From Candidatus Eiseniibacteriota bacterium (GTDB taxonomy: Bacteria > Orphanbacterota > Orphanbacteria > Orphanbacterales > Orphanbacteraceae): 64,000 bases of DNA. The notes under the pieces are model-generated. The model was not told the DNA's origin. It was given only the letters and a program-made list of their open reading frames with translations, and ran no database searches. Shown here piece by piece: positions 1 to 9,551 of the stretch. The stretch lies in NCBI GenBank assembly GCA_024276995.1, contig JAJRWB010000031.1, positions 27,488 through 91,487 of the forward strand, in the 5' to 3' direction. Both the position numbers and the translations under genes were made by a program. Every line of letters begins with the position of its first letter. The stretch's first letter is position 1.

Positions 1-1
1 G

Positions 2-328
2 ATCGACCGGCGTGAGGATAAGCAGGACCGGCGCGCGGCACGTCTTTCGCTGACGAAGACCGGACAAAAGCTGCTCAACCGGTTCATCTCGCTCGAAGAG
101 AAGACCACGAGAGGGCTGTTCACCCGTTTCCGCCTGGACGATCTGAAGACGGCGGCATCCCTTCTCGATCATCTTTCGGCGGACGTAATCAATCACAGCG
201 AGACGATGGAGAATATGTGCTTCCGCTGCGGCATCTACTTCCGCGACAAGTGTGTGCTGCGCGAAATGGTCGGCACGTCGTGCTTCTTCGCCAGGAGCAA
301 ACGGAAGAAGAAGAGCGGCGCGAAGTAG
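2..328 (+). CDS. MarR-like regulator, C-terminal part with Cys-rich tail (partial)
   Basis: An open frame enters from the left edge and stops at 328, giving 108 residues. Its first 20 residues (DRRAARLSLTKTGQKLL) look like the wing of a MarR-type winged helix, followed by two helices that would make the dimer interface. The tail carries four cysteines spaced C-x2-C-x7-C-x9-C (CFRCG..DKC..TSC) and ends in a basic stretch. Such a cluster could bind zinc or an Fe-S centre, but that is inference. The recognition helix lies outside the window, so family assignment rests on the wing alone. Confidence 0.6.
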   Translation: MDRREDKQDRRAARLSLTKTGQKLLNRFISLEEKTTRGLFTRFRLDDLKTAASLLDHLSADVINHSETMENMCFRCGIYFRDKCVLREMVGTSCFFARSKRKKKSGAK

Positions 329-355
329 GAATCGGAAGAGGGGCGGCGGGGACGA

Positions 356-1240
356 TCAGTTGCCGTTCTCGCTGGTGAGAATGTCGATGAACTTCTCCGC
401 CGCCAGGGAGAGGTGTCTTCCCTTTTTCACGATGAGAGCGAGGGGGCGTTCCCACTGATCCCCCTCGATCGGAAGGGCGACGAGGCTCCCCGCCTTCACC
501 TCGTGTTCCACCGTCGGTTTCGGAACGATCGAAACGCCGGGCCCTATCTCCACGGCCCGCTTGATCGTCTCCACGTTGTCGAACTCCTGGACCAGATTCA
601 CCTGCACGCCCGCCGCGCGAAGAAGCTTATCCATCATTTTTCTGGTCGGCATGCCCGGGGAGAACGAGATGAAGGAGCATCCCCGGAGATCGTCGACGGA
701 GATCTCCCCGGCGCCGGCGAGACGATGTTTCTGGCGAACGATAAGCACCAGTTCATCGTGACGGAACGGGATAGTGGTGATCTGGCTCTTGCGGACGGGG
801 CACGCCACCACGCCGATATCGATCAGCTGGTTGACCACTCCCTCGTAGATCGCCTTGCTCGACCGGTACTCCAGGTTGAGCGAAGCGTCCGGGTAGGCGC
901 GCAGGTACTTCCCGACGAAACGGGGCAGTTCGTGGAGTCCTACCGTCGGCACGGCGGCGACGCGCAGATTCCCCGCCACGCTGTCCTTCAGCCTCGCCAG
1001 CTCATCCTCCACCTGGCTGAAACGACCGTGCATGTCGATGCACGCCTTGAAGAAGATGCTTCCCGCCTCGGTCGGTTCGAGGTTTCCCCTCCCCCGGACC
1101 ACGAGCTGGTGGCCGAGCCCCTCTTCGAGCTGACGAATCCTCTGGGAGACGGCGGATTGAGTCATACCGTTCAGTCTTGCCGTGCGGGAAAAACTTCTCG
1201 TCTCAAGCAGATCGATAAAGGTTTTCATCAGGTCGAGCAT
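356..1240 (-). CDS. LysR-family transcriptional regulator
   Basis: 294 residues, the usual LysR length. Residues 1-60 form the winged HTH (SFSRTARLNGMTQSAVSQRIRQLEE), and about 90-290 are the periplasmic-binding-protein-like effector domain. LysR proteins usually regulate a divergent neighbour, and the permease at 1483 is transcribed away from it across a 242-bp gap, so that permease is the natural target. The effector cannot be read from sequence. A -35/-10 pair lies about 100 nt upstream of the start. Confidence 0.9.
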   Translation of the reverse strand: MLDLMKTFIDLLETRSFSRTARLNGMTQSAVSQRIRQLEEGLGHQLVVRGRGNLEPTEAGSIFFKACIDMHGRFSQVEDELARLKDSVAGNLRVAAVPTVGLHELPRFVGKYLRAYPDASLNLEYRSSKAIYEGVVNQLIDIGVVACPVRKSQITTIPFRHDELVLIVRQKHRLAGAGEISVDDLRGCSFISFSPGMPTRKMMDKLLRAAGVQVNLVQEFDNVETIKRAVEIGPGVSIVPKPTVEHEVKAGSLVALPIEGDQWERPLALIVKKGRHLSLAAEKFIDILTSENGN

Positions 1241-1345
1241 CGACGCCTCCTCGAATCACCCGGCCCGTCCCCTTGCGGGGGAGTATTCGACTCAGATGTG
1301 GGGGCCGGGGGAGTCCCGCCGGCCTTGGCGCCGGGTCCATCTTTC

Positions 1346-1375
1346 ATTGTAGGACTCCCCGGCGAGGGCGTTCAA
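1346..1375 (-). promoter_or_regulatory. Predicted promoter of the lysR gene
   Basis: On the minus strand TTGAAC and TACAAT are separated by 18 bp. They lie in the divergent lysR/permease region, which would also be the likely LysR operator. The implied 5' leader is about 100 nt. Confidence 0.6.
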
Positions 1376-1482
1376 GGAGAAACGAGAGGGAGGGCCGCCG
1401 AAGCCCACGTTGCGACCGCCCGGAGACACCGCCCGCTTTTAGCCGGGATTTTTCTCCTCATCGAGGCTAAGATGGCGACGTT

Positions 1483-3249
1483 ATGATCATCGTCCTTACA
1501 CTCCTCGTCGTCTCTCTCGTTCTCCTCATGACGGAGACGCTCACCATCGACCTCGTCGGGATCGGTATCATCGTCGTTCTCGCCGCCACGGGGATTCTCT
1601 CCCCCACGGAAGCGCTTGCCGGCTTCTCGAGCAGGGCGGTCCTCACGGTGGGAGCCTTGTTCATCGTGGGCGAGGGGATTCTCCGCACGGGAGCGGTCGC
1701 CTTCCTCGCCCGCAGGCTGATCGACGCGTCCGGCGGAAGACCGGTGCTGATCCTCACCTACACGATAATCGTCGTCGGCGTGGTTTCGGCTTTTCTCAAC
1801 AACACCCCCGTGGTGATCGTCTTCATCCCCCTCCTCCTCGGCGTGGCGGCGGAGAGGAAACTCTTTCCATCCACCATCTTGATCCCCCTCTCGTACGCCT
1901 CGATCCTCGGAGGATCGTGCACCCTCATCGGAACGTCGACGAATATCCTGGTCAGCACGGCGGCCGAAGCCCACGGCATCGCGCCGATCGGCATGTTCGA
2001 GCTGACCCGTGTGGGATTCGTTCTTTTCGTGGTGGGGGGAATCTACATGATCACCGCGGGACAGCGCCTTCTCCCCCGGCGACACACGCTGACCACCGGC
2101 GCGCCCGCCGGAAGACTGAGGGAGTTCGTCACCGAGGTGGAGGTTCTCAGGGGATGCAAGCTTATCGGCAAACTCCTGTCGAAGGCATTCGGCGACACCG
2201 GGCCGAAACCGCTTTCCGTGGTGAGGGGCGAGGAGATGCACTGGCCTCCCTTCGGCGACATGAGAGTACTCATGGGAGATGTGCTGATCCTCCAGGGGAG
2301 CGTCAATGACATCGCCACACTCGAACAGAGCGAGAAGATGCGCATCCTCCCCGACGTGCTCGACGAGACATTACGGTTCGAGCCGAAGAGCATGTCTTTC
2401 GTGGAGTTGGTCGTCCCCCCCGGTTCGAGCGTCGTCGGCAAGGTGGTCCGCGACGTGGGGCTCCGCCGGAAGGCCGACCTGGTGCCGATGGCGCTCATGC
2501 GCCACGGAAGACACATCCGGGGGAAAATCGCCGACGTGAAACTCAGACCGGGAGACGTGCTTCTCGCCTACGGAAGCGAGGAAGGGGTCCACGAGGTTTC
2601 ACAGGCGAATGATTTTCTCCTCATGGAAGGGATCCACGAGACGTATGTCCACAAGAGACGTGCGCCGATCGCCGCGCTCATCCTCGGTCTCGTCATGGTC
2701 GCCCTCTCCACCGGGATACTCCCCATGGAGATCGCCGCGCTGGGAGGCGCCTTCCTAATGGTGGCCACCGGGTGCCTCGCCCCGCGCCAGGTCTACACGT
2801 CGGTGAACTGGCCCGTCCTCGTTCTCGTGGCGGGAACCCTCGCCCTCGGAAGGTCTCTCGAGTCGACGGGAGGCGCGCAGCTCCTCGCCGTCCCCCTCGT
2901 TCACGTCGGCCTTCTTTTCGGTCCGTGGGTCGCCCTCGCCGCTCTTTACCTCACCACTTCGGTGGTCACCGCGGTGCTGTCGAACAATGCCACCGCCGTG
3001 CTCCTTGTGCCGATCGCTGTCAGTCTTTCCGCCTCTCTCGGCGTTGACGCCAGGCCTTTCCTCATGGCCGTCGCCTTTTCCGCGTCGGCGGCGTTCGCCA
3101 CGCCGATCGGCTACCAGACGAACCTTCTCGTCTACGGCCCGGGAAACTATCGCTTCTCGGACTTTCTGAAGATCGGCGTGCCCCTCACGCTGCTCCTTTG
3201 GATCGTCGCCACACTCCTCATCCCGCTGGCGTGGCCCTTCGCGCGATAG
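1483..3249 (+). CDS. SLC13/DASS-type anion permease with two RCK_C (TrkA-C) domains
   Basis: 588 residues. Polytopic membrane halves at about 1-200 and 395-588 flank two cytosolic TrkA-C/RCK_C domains (about 210-290 and 300-385). Both halves keep the hallmark repeats of divalent-anion/sodium symporters: NNTPVV then GTSTN in the first, SNNATAV then GYQTN in the second. This points to Na+-coupled uptake of a dicarboxylate, sulfate or similar anion across the inner membrane; the substrate is not determinable. RCK_C insertions usually bind small ligands that gate transport. It is transcribed divergently from the LysR gene, its probable regulator. No good Shine-Dalgarno precedes the ATG; a TAAGAT lies about 9 nt upstream, so a very short leader is possible. 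Confidence 0.88.
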   Translation: MIIVLTLLVVSLVLLMTETLTIDLVGIGIIVVLAATGILSPTEALAGFSSRAVLTVGALFIVGEGILRTGAVAFLARRLIDASGGRPVLILTYTIIVVGVVSAFLNNTPVVIVFIPLLLGVAAERKLFPSTILIPLSYASILGGSCTLIGTSTNILVSTAAEAHGIAPIGMFELTRVGFVLFVVGGIYMITAGQRLLPRRHTLTTGAPAGRLREFVTEVEVLRGCKLIGKLLSKAFGDTGPKPLSVVRGEEMHWPPFGDMRVLMGDVLILQGSVNDIATLEQSEKMRILPDVLDETLRFEPKSMSFVELVVPPGSSVVGKVVRDVGLRRKADLVPMALMRHGRHIRGKIADVKLRPGDVLLAYGSEEGVHEVSQANDFLLMEGIHETYVHKRRAPIAALILGLVMVALSTGILPMEIAALGGAFLMVATGCLAPRQVYTSVNWPVLVLVAGTLALGRSLESTGGAQLLAVPLVHVGLLFGPWVALAALYLTTSVVTAVLSNNATAVLLVPIAVSLSASLGVDARPFLMAVAFSASAAFATPIGYQTNLLVYGPGNYRFSDFLKIGVPLTLLLWIVATLLIPLAWPFAR

Positions 3250-3279
3250 GAAAGTGCAAGGGCGACAACGAAGACCGGA

Positions 3280-3296
3280 CGCTCCGGGAAGGAGCG
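3280..3296. terminator. Possible small bidirectional hairpin between convergent genes
   Basis: CGCTCC and GGAGCG pair around a GGGAA loop in the 48-bp gap between the permease and the converging sensor gene. There is no T-tract on either strand, so termination activity is uncertain. Confidence 0.25.
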
Positions 3297-3297
3297 A

Positions 3298-4962
3298 TCA
3301 CTTCCGCTTCGACAGGGCCAGATCGATCGCCGCTTTCAGCTTTCCGAGGTCGAACGGTTTGTAGAGGACGGCGATGACATTCCCCTCCTTGCGACCGCGC
3401 ACCGCCGAGTGGGTGGGATCGTATCCGTACGCGGTGATCAGGACGACCGGAAGATCGGGGTTGATCCTCTTCAGCGCCGAGGAGACTTCGTAACCGTTCA
3501 TCTCCGGCATGCGGATATCGCTGATCACCAAGTCGTACTTCCGCTTCTTCACCTCTTCGATCACCTTGGCGCCGTTCTCCACGTCGTCCACGAGGAAACC
3601 ATCCCCTTCAAGCATTTCGCGGAGGAACTTGCGGATGTAAACGCGGTCATCCGCCACGAGGATGCGGATATTCCCCGACTTCTTGATCTCCTCGAGACTC
3701 TGGTCGACGTCGAGCATCGACACTCCGCCGATATAGTCGGTCTTCACATACTCCCGGCCGTCGGCAACGGCCTGCAGCTTATCGGTGATCTGTCCCACCC
3801 GGAGCGCCTCCTCCTGGATGATCCGGAGGCGGTACATCTCCTTCGCCACTTCCTTACCGAGACCGGCGGCGCGGAACGCCTTCTTCATCTTGTCGCCCTT
3901 CAGGAGCTGTGCGGAAAGTTCCACCGCCGAGAGAATCGACGAGAGGAAGTTGTTCACCTCGTGAGACATCATGGTGGCGATCTCGCCCACGGCGGCGATC
4001 CGCTCCGCCTTGAGCAGCTTCTTCTCCAGCTTTCTGAGCGGCCTGAGATCCTTGCAGACGCCGGCGGTTCCGATTTCATTTCCATCCGAATCGATGAGAA
4101 TCGAGGCGGAGAGCGTGGCGGGGATCTCCTCCCCGCTCTTCGAGCGGAGCATGATCTCCTGCGCTTCGATCCGGCCCGGTTCCTTCCCCGGCCCGTGGGA
4201 GCGAAGGCCGAACATCACCTGCTTGGCCACCTCCTCGGATGCGTAGAGCGGGATGATCGACCTGCCCACGACTTCGCTCCGTTCATACCCGCTCAGCTTG
4301 ACGGCACCGCTGTTGAAAAGCACGATGCGCCCTTCCTTGTCGAGGGTGATGATCGCGTCGGGGATGCTTTCGATAATCGTTTCGAGGTAGGTGCGGACCC
4401 GTTCCAGTTCGCGGGTGAGCATCTGCTTCTCGACGGTTACCGCAGCCTCGCGGGCGAAAAGCTCGAGGATCCGCAGCGAACGGGCGGTGGGACGGCGACC
4501 GTCGAACGGATCGTCCACCGCCAGCGTGCCGATGATCTTCCGGCGGCTCCCGAAAAGGGGAAGGAAGAGCATATCGTCGGGATGCCAATCGACGAAATCC
4601 TTCCCGCTCAGGCGGCTCGGGAGGGCGTCCTTGAGCACCTTCCGCGCCTTCGGATCTTCGTGGGGAATGAAGTACGATTCGCCGATCCTGTAACGGTCAT
4701 CGAGAAGACGCCGCCGCTCCTCGGGGGTGAGAGGAGGTTGATCGCGGATCCGATCGAGGTCTTCCTCGTCGATACCGGCCGCGCCCACGCGCACCACGTT
4801 CCACGCATCGTCGAGAAGGGAGATGAGTGCGCGGCGAAATGTCTGCGCCTCGACGACGCCGGCGGCGATCGCGTCGAGCTGCTCCTGCAGTCCGTCCATC
4901 TCCTGGAGCTGAGCGGCCACCTTGAGGAAGACTTCGTACTGTCGCTCGCTGGAATCCGCCAT
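3298..4962 (-). CDS. GAF-PAS-HisKA-REC protein lacking the ATPase domain
   Basis: 554 residues. A GAF-like domain (about 1-175) is followed by a PAS domain (about 195-310, ESIPDAIITLDKEGRIVLFN), a HisKA helix pair with H-box SHEVNNFLSS (about 330-400) and a receiver domain (about 431-554). The receiver keeps the acidic pair (ADD), phospho-acceptor Asp (ISDIRMPEMNG) and Lys (LYKPF). Only about 35 residues separate HisKA from the receiver, so the HATPase_c domain of a normal hybrid kinase is missing; no N, G1 or G2 boxes are visible. It could be a dimerising sensor/phospho-relay protein that depends on a kinase encoded elsewhere. It lies downstream of ftsY with its own 60-bp gap. Confidence 0.85.
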   Translation of the reverse strand: MADSSERQYEVFLKVAAQLQEMDGLQEQLDAIAAGVVEAQTFRRALISLLDDAWNVVRVGAAGIDEEDLDRIRDQPPLTPEERRRLLDDRYRIGESYFIPHEDPKARKVLKDALPSRLSGKDFVDWHPDDMLFLPLFGSRRKIIGTLAVDDPFDGRRPTARSLRILELFAREAAVTVEKQMLTRELERVRTYLETIIESIPDAIITLDKEGRIVLFNSGAVKLSGYERSEVVGRSIIPLYASEEVAKQVMFGLRSHGPGKEPGRIEAQEIMLRSKSGEEIPATLSASILIDSDGNEIGTAGVCKDLRPLRKLEKKLLKAERIAAVGEIATMMSHEVNNFLSSILSAVELSAQLLKGDKMKKAFRAAGLGKEVAKEMYRLRIIQEEALRVGQITDKLQAVADGREYVKTDYIGGVSMLDVDQSLEEIKKSGNIRILVADDRVYIRKFLREMLEGDGFLVDDVENGAKVIEEVKKRKYDLVISDIRMPEMNGYEVSSALKRINPDLPVVLITAYGYDPTHSAVRGRKEGNVIAVLYKPFDLGKLKAAIDLALSKRK

Positions 4963-5022
4963 GGAACGATCCTCCGCACGGCCCGTTCCGGGCGCGGCGC
5001 CGGGAACGATCCCGGGTCGAAC

Positions 5023-5907
5023 CTATCCGAGAAGCGCCTTCACGAAATCACCGGCGGAAAACTCCATCAGGTCATCCGCGGACTCGCCCACACCGATGTA
5101 GCGGACCGGGAGGTCGACTTCCTCCCGGACGGCGAGAACCATACCACCTTTCGCCGTACCGTCCAACTTCGTCAGCACGAGGCCGTCGAGATGCACCGCC
5201 TGGTGAAAGAGCTTCGCTTGGGAAAGGGCGTTCTGACCGACCGCGGCATCGAGCACGAGGAGCGTTTCGTGGGGGTACTCTTCGCCGTGCTTCGCGAGAA
5301 CCCGGCGGATCTTGCCGAGTTCCTCCATCAGGTTCGACTTCGTCTGGAGTCTGCCCGCCGTGTCGACGATGAGTACGTCCTTCGAACGGGCGATCGCCGC
5401 ATTCAGAGCGTCGTACGCCACCGACGCCGCGTCTCCCCCGCGATCCTGCCGCACCAGGTCGGCGCCGGTCCTCTCCGACCAGACCTGGAGCTGCTCGATC
5501 GCCGCCGCCCGGTACGTGTCCGCCGCCGCGAGAAGAACCGACTTCCCCTCGGCGCGGTACCGGTGGGCGAGCTTCCCGGCGGTGGTCGTCTTCCCCGAAC
5601 CGTTCGTTCCGACGAGGACGATCACGTGGGGCGTTCCGGTCCGCTGCTCCACCGCATCTCCATCCCCCTCGAGGATCCGGATCATCTCCGCGCCGATCAG
5701 CTCCCAGCGGTCTCCCTGTTTCCCCTCCACCGAACGGATCAGCCGGTTCGCCGCGCGGATCCCCACGTCGCCGCCGAGGAGAAGTTCCTCGAGCGACTCC
5801 CTCAGTTCGTCGCCCTCTACGCGGTCGACCACTTTCTTCAGTGAGGTGACGAGGCCGTCGCGGGTCTTGCGCAGACCGCTTCGGAGGTTCGAGAAGAATC
5901 CTCCCAT
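5023..5907 (-). CDS. ftsY: Signal recognition particle receptor FtsY
   Basis: 294 residues, consisting of the NG domain with almost no acidic A domain. The N domain helical bundle comes first. The SRP GTPase motifs follow in order: GTNGSGKTTTAGK (G1), DTYRAAA, DTAGR and TKLDGTAKGG. It docks the SRP-ribosome complex at the inner membrane. The ATG overlaps the TGA of smc by one base, so translation is probably coupled. The SRP RNA partner is encoded near 50.7 kb in the window. Confidence 0.97.
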   Translation of the reverse strand: MGGFFSNLRSGLRKTRDGLVTSLKKVVDRVEGDELRESLEELLLGGDVGIRAANRLIRSVEGKQGDRWELIGAEMIRILEGDGDAVEQRTGTPHVIVLVGTNGSGKTTTAGKLAHRYRAEGKSVLLAAADTYRAAAIEQLQVWSERTGADLVRQDRGGDAASVAYDALNAAIARSKDVLIVDTAGRLQTKSNLMEELGKIRRVLAKHGEEYPHETLLVLDAAVGQNALSQAKLFHQAVHLDGLVLTKLDGTAKGGMVLAVREEVDLPVRYIGVGESADDLMEFSAGDFVKALLG

Positions 5908-8900
5908 CAGGCGGCGCCGCCTTCGATCGCCCGGATCTTCTCGTCCTCATCCTCGCTCGACCCGCCGGCGCCGAGACGGACCGATACGATCCGGGAGACG
6001 CCCGATTCCTGCATGGTGACTCCGTAGAGGTAGTTCGCCGCCTCCATGGTCTGCCGGTTGTGGGTGATCACGATGAACTGCGTCTTCTCGCCGAACTGTT
6101 CGAGGATCCTGAGGAACCGCCCGACGTTGGCGTCGTCGAGGGGGGCATCGAGTTCGTCGAGAATGCAGAAGGGACTCGGCTTTTCGAGGTAGAGGGCGAA
6201 GAGGATGGAGATCGCCGTGAGCGCCCGCTCTCCGCCCGAAAGGAGAGCGATCCGCTGCGGCCTCTTCTGGCCCGGCCTCGCCACGATCTCGAGATCGCTC
6301 TCGAGGGGGTTCTCCCGGTCCACCATGATCAGGTCCGCCTCCCCTTCCTCGAAAAGAGTGGCGAACACACGGCGGAAATTCGCGCTCACCTTCTCGAATG
6401 TGTCGAGGAAGAGGGCGCGCGCTTTTCGATCGACGGTGCGGATCGTTTCCTGCAGCGAGTCCCGGGCGTGAAGGAGGTCGCCCTCTTGTCCCTTCAGGAA
6501 CTCGTACCGCTCGTTCTCCTCATCGAATTCGTCGAGCGCCACGAGGTTGACCGGGCCGAGGCGCCGCACCGCCTCCTTCAGATCATGGATCTCCCCCTTC
6601 ATCTCCTCCTCGGTCATCCCTTCCACCTCTTCCGCCTCCCGGATTTCCGCCTCGGTGACATTGAACTCTTCGTCATATCGTTCGAGAAGATTCTCGCGGC
6701 CGAGCTTGATCTCCTGAAGTCTCATCTCGAGATCGTGGATCGTGCCGGCCAGCTCATCGGCGCGCTTCCGATCGCCCCGGGCGGCTTCCTCCCGCTCGCG
6801 GATCGCCTCGTTGATACGGTTCACCTCCACGAGGATCTCGTCCCGTGCCGCCGTTTCCGCCTCTTTCCGCTCGCTCAGCTCCGCCTCCTTCGCCTTCAGC
6901 TCCTCCACGCGGTAAGCGACTTCCATCAGCGTCTCGGCGCAAAGGATCGACTCCTCCCTCTTCCGCGAGACCTCGTCGGCCAGTTCCTCTTCCCGCCTGA
7001 CGAGAGCTTCGATTTCGGCGTCGAGCGACCGGATCCGCTCCTCGGCGCCGGCGAGCGCCACGCGGCAATCGGTGAGCTTCCTCCTGTGTTCCTCGCGGTT
7101 CAGCTCGAGTTCGACCATCTCCGCCTCGATCTCGCGCAATGAGCGGTTCGCCTTGGAACCGTCGGCCCCGATCGATTCGAAATCCCTCGTGATCCTCTCG
7201 AGATGATCGTCGACCCTCTTCCTCTCCGCATCCGTCTCGGCAAGCTCCGCGACGAGTTGCTCCGCCACCTCCCGGCCCTTCTCCAGCGCGGTCTGAACCC
7301 GTTCCTTCTCGCGGGACGCCTCTTCGGCGCGGGCGACGGCCCTGTCGAGTTCGCCGACGAGCTGCTCCCGTTCCACGCGGCACCGGTCGAATTCGCCGTC
7401 GAGTTCGCCCTTCTTCTTCTCCTGGCGCTCCAACTCCTCTCCCGACCGGCGCAGTTCCCCTTCGAGTTCCTCGATGCGGGAACGACGCTCGAAGATCCCG
7501 ACCTCCTCGGCGGCGCTCCCACCGCCGAAAAGGACGCCGGGATGGCGGGCCCCTTCGCCGGCGGGGGTGACGAAACGGAACTCCCTGTAGCGTGGATCAC
7601 GGGAGAGTTCGATCGCCCTTTCCAGCGTCTCGACGAAAACGAGCCGTCCGAGAAGGTAGCGGACGACATCGCCCGTCCCGTTCCCGGAGGTGACGAAACG
7701 GGATGCCTGGCCGATCACGCCGGGGGCGTCAAGCAACCCCGCGGGAATCTCCACCTCGAGCGAGGAGAAGCGGTCTTTCGGGAGGAGCGTGGCCCATCCC
7801 TTCTCGTTCTCACGGAGGAAACGGAGAAGGTCGAGAGCGCTTTCTTCGCGGTCGATGACGACACACTGGAGTGCTTCCCCGATGGCGTTCTCAATGGCGG
7901 GAAGATACTCGGACGGATTAACGTCCAGCAGTTCTCCCACGACGCCGAGCACCGACGGATGGCGTTCCTCCTCTGTGAGAAGGGAGCGGACCCCCTTGCG
8001 ATACCCCTCGTAGTCGTCGCGCAGCTTGGTCAGCAGCGCCAGCGTCGATCCGAGGCTCTCCCTCTTTCCCCGCAAAAGCACGACCGACTCAGCCACCTCG
8101 GCCCTTTCCCCCATGAGCCTTTCGAGATCCCTTTCCATGCCGTCCCGAAGGGCGCGAAGGTTCTCCAGTTCCTCGATGCGCGCCTCGTGGTTTTTCCGCG
8201 CACCACCGAGCCGTGCCTCGAGAGCAGCGTTCTCGACTTCGTTCGCCTCGATGCTCCGCCGCAGCTTCTCCGCCCGGACCTGGAAACTCTGCAATTTCGT
8301 CTCGAGGTTTCCCAGCTCGTTGCGGATCTCCGATTCCCCGCGGAAGAGGTCGAGGGTGACCTGCTTGCGCTGCAGCAGTTCGCTCTTCGCCTTCTCCACC
8401 CTCTCCTGGACGAGACCGTTCTCCCGGCGCTTCGCCTCCATGTCGGCGCCGATGGCGGCGAGGTGCTTCGCGGCCTCCTCCTTCTCCGTACCCTTCCTGC
8501 GCCGCTCCTCCACCGCTTGGGCGATTCTCGCGTTCGCGCCGTCGATCTCCTCTTCCAGGCGTTTCCTCCGCTCGACGTTCGAACTCTTCCGCTCCTCGAG
8601 GACGAGCATCTCGCTGCCGATCTCCTCTAGAGCGCCGAGCGTTCCATCGAGGGTTTTCTGCGCACCGCCCAGGGCGCTCTCCCGCTCACGGAGCGTCACC
8701 GTGTCGCGCTGCACGTCGGCATCGAGACGGGCAAGGCGGGAGACGAACCGCTCCCTCTCCTCGAGCGCCTCGGCGTAGACGCGCTTCTTCTCCTCCTCCT
8801 CGCGGCCGAGTCTCTCCAGTTCGAGCCGCCCGCTCCCGAGAGCGAGGGTGCGGATTCGCTCGCTCAGGTCGTTGTAGCGGTTCGCCTTGCCGATCTGCCT

Positions 8901-9518
8901 CTTGAGCGAACGGACCCTCTTCTCCACTTCCGCCACGATGTCACGGATCCTGTACAGGTCGTTCTGCGTGGCGTCGAGTTTCCGCAGGGCGAGCTTCTCC
9001 TGGCTCTTGTATTTCATGATGCCCGCCGCTTCTTCGAGCATCACCCTGAGATTAACCGACGTGTTACCGAGAAGCTGGTCGGTCATGCTCCGTTCCATGA
9101 CGGTGTACGTGGAGCTTCCAAGTCCGGTATCCATCAGCAGGCCGCGAATATCCTTGAGACGACAAGGGGTTTTATTGATCAGGTATTCGCTCACGCCGGA
9201 GCGGTAGACCCTGCGGGTTACCCGGATCTCGGAGTAGTCGATGGCGAAGGCGTGCGTTTCATTGGAAAGGAGAAGGGAAACTTCCGCCATTACGAGGGGT
9301 TTTCGCGACCGCGTTCCATTGAAAATCACGTCGTCCATCGTCTCGCCCCGGAGGAGACGCGGGTTCGTTTCGCCGAGCACCCAGCGTATGGCGTCAGAGA
9401 TATTCGATTTTCCGCACCCATTCGGCCCGATCACACACGTGATGCCGTCTCCGAATTCGACATTCAATTTATTCATAAACGACTTGAAGCCGAAAATCTC
9501 GATCCTCTTCAGGAACAT
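5907..9518 (-). CDS. smc: Chromosome segregation ATPase SMC
   Basis: 1203 residues, normal for bacterial SMC. The N-terminal head has Walker A GPNGCGKSN. Two long coiled coils flank a hinge at about 510-660 (LGVVGELLDVNPSEYLPAIE). The C-terminal head has the ABC signature LLSGGERALTA and Walker B CILDELDAPLDD. SMC with ScpAB (not in the window) extrudes and organises DNA. The start is supported by a GGGGAGGGG Shine-Dalgarno and the conserved MFLKRIEIFGFKSF. smc followed by ftsY is a widespread order. The gene sits 33 bp downstream of the SPOR protein. Confidence 0.98.
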   Translation of the reverse strand: MFLKRIEIFGFKSFMNKLNVEFGDGITCVIGPNGCGKSNISDAIRWVLGETNPRLLRGETMDDVIFNGTRSRKPLVMAEVSLLLSNETHAFAIDYSEIRVTRRVYRSGVSEYLINKTPCRLKDIRGLLMDTGLGSSTYTVMERSMTDQLLGNTSVNLRVMLEEAAGIMKYKSQEKLALRKLDATQNDLYRIRDIVAEVEKRVRSLKRQIGKANRYNDLSERIRTLALGSGRLELERLGREEEEKKRVYAEALEERERFVSRLARLDADVQRDTVTLRERESALGGAQKTLDGTLGALEEIGSEMLVLEERKSSNVERRKRLEEEIDGANARIAQAVEERRRKGTEKEEAAKHLAAIGADMEAKRRENGLVQERVEKAKSELLQRKQVTLDLFRGESEIRNELGNLETKLQSFQVRAEKLRRSIEANEVENAALEARLGGARKNHEARIEELENLRALRDGMERDLERLMGERAEVAESVVLLRGKRESLGSTLALLTKLRDDYEGYRKGVRSLLTEEERHPSVLGVVGELLDVNPSEYLPAIENAIGEALQCVVIDREESALDLLRFLRENEKGWATLLPKDRFSSLEVEIPAGLLDAPGVIGQASRFVTSGNGTGDVVRYLLGRLVFVETLERAIELSRDPRYREFRFVTPAGEGARHPGVLFGGGSAAEEVGIFERRSRIEELEGELRRSGEELERQEKKKGELDGEFDRCRVEREQLVGELDRAVARAEEASREKERVQTALEKGREVAEQLVAELAETDAERKRVDDHLERITRDFESIGADGSKANRSLREIEAEMVELELNREEHRRKLTDCRVALAGAEERIRSLDAEIEALVRREEELADEVSRKREESILCAETLMEVAYRVEELKAKEAELSERKEAETAARDEILVEVNRINEAIREREEAARGDRKRADELAGTIHDLEMRLQEIKLGRENLLERYDEEFNVTEAEIREAEEVEGMTEEEMKGEIHDLKEAVRRLGPVNLVALDEFDEENERYEFLKGQEGDLLHARDSLQETIRTVDRKARALFLDTFEKVSANFRRVFATLFEEGEADLIMVDRENPLESDLEIVARPGQKRPQRIALLSGGERALTAISILFALYLEKPSPFCILDELDAPLDDANVGRFLRILEQFGEKTQFIVITHNRQTMEAANYLYGVTMQESGVSRIVSVRLGAGGSSEDEDEKIRAIEGGAA

Positions 9519-9551
9519 GTCCCCTCCCCGGCGCCGGGTTCCGGTTCGCCG

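Noticed and set aside
3409-5844. 811-residue open frame on the plus strand over the sensor gene and ftsY
   Set aside because: His/Arg/Asp-rich mirror of a high-GC coding strand; no domain, no ribosome site, and two well-supported genes lie opposite.
6060-8630. Two long plus-strand open frames over smc
   Set aside because: Leu/Glu/Arg patterns mirror the SMC coiled-coil codons; not genes.
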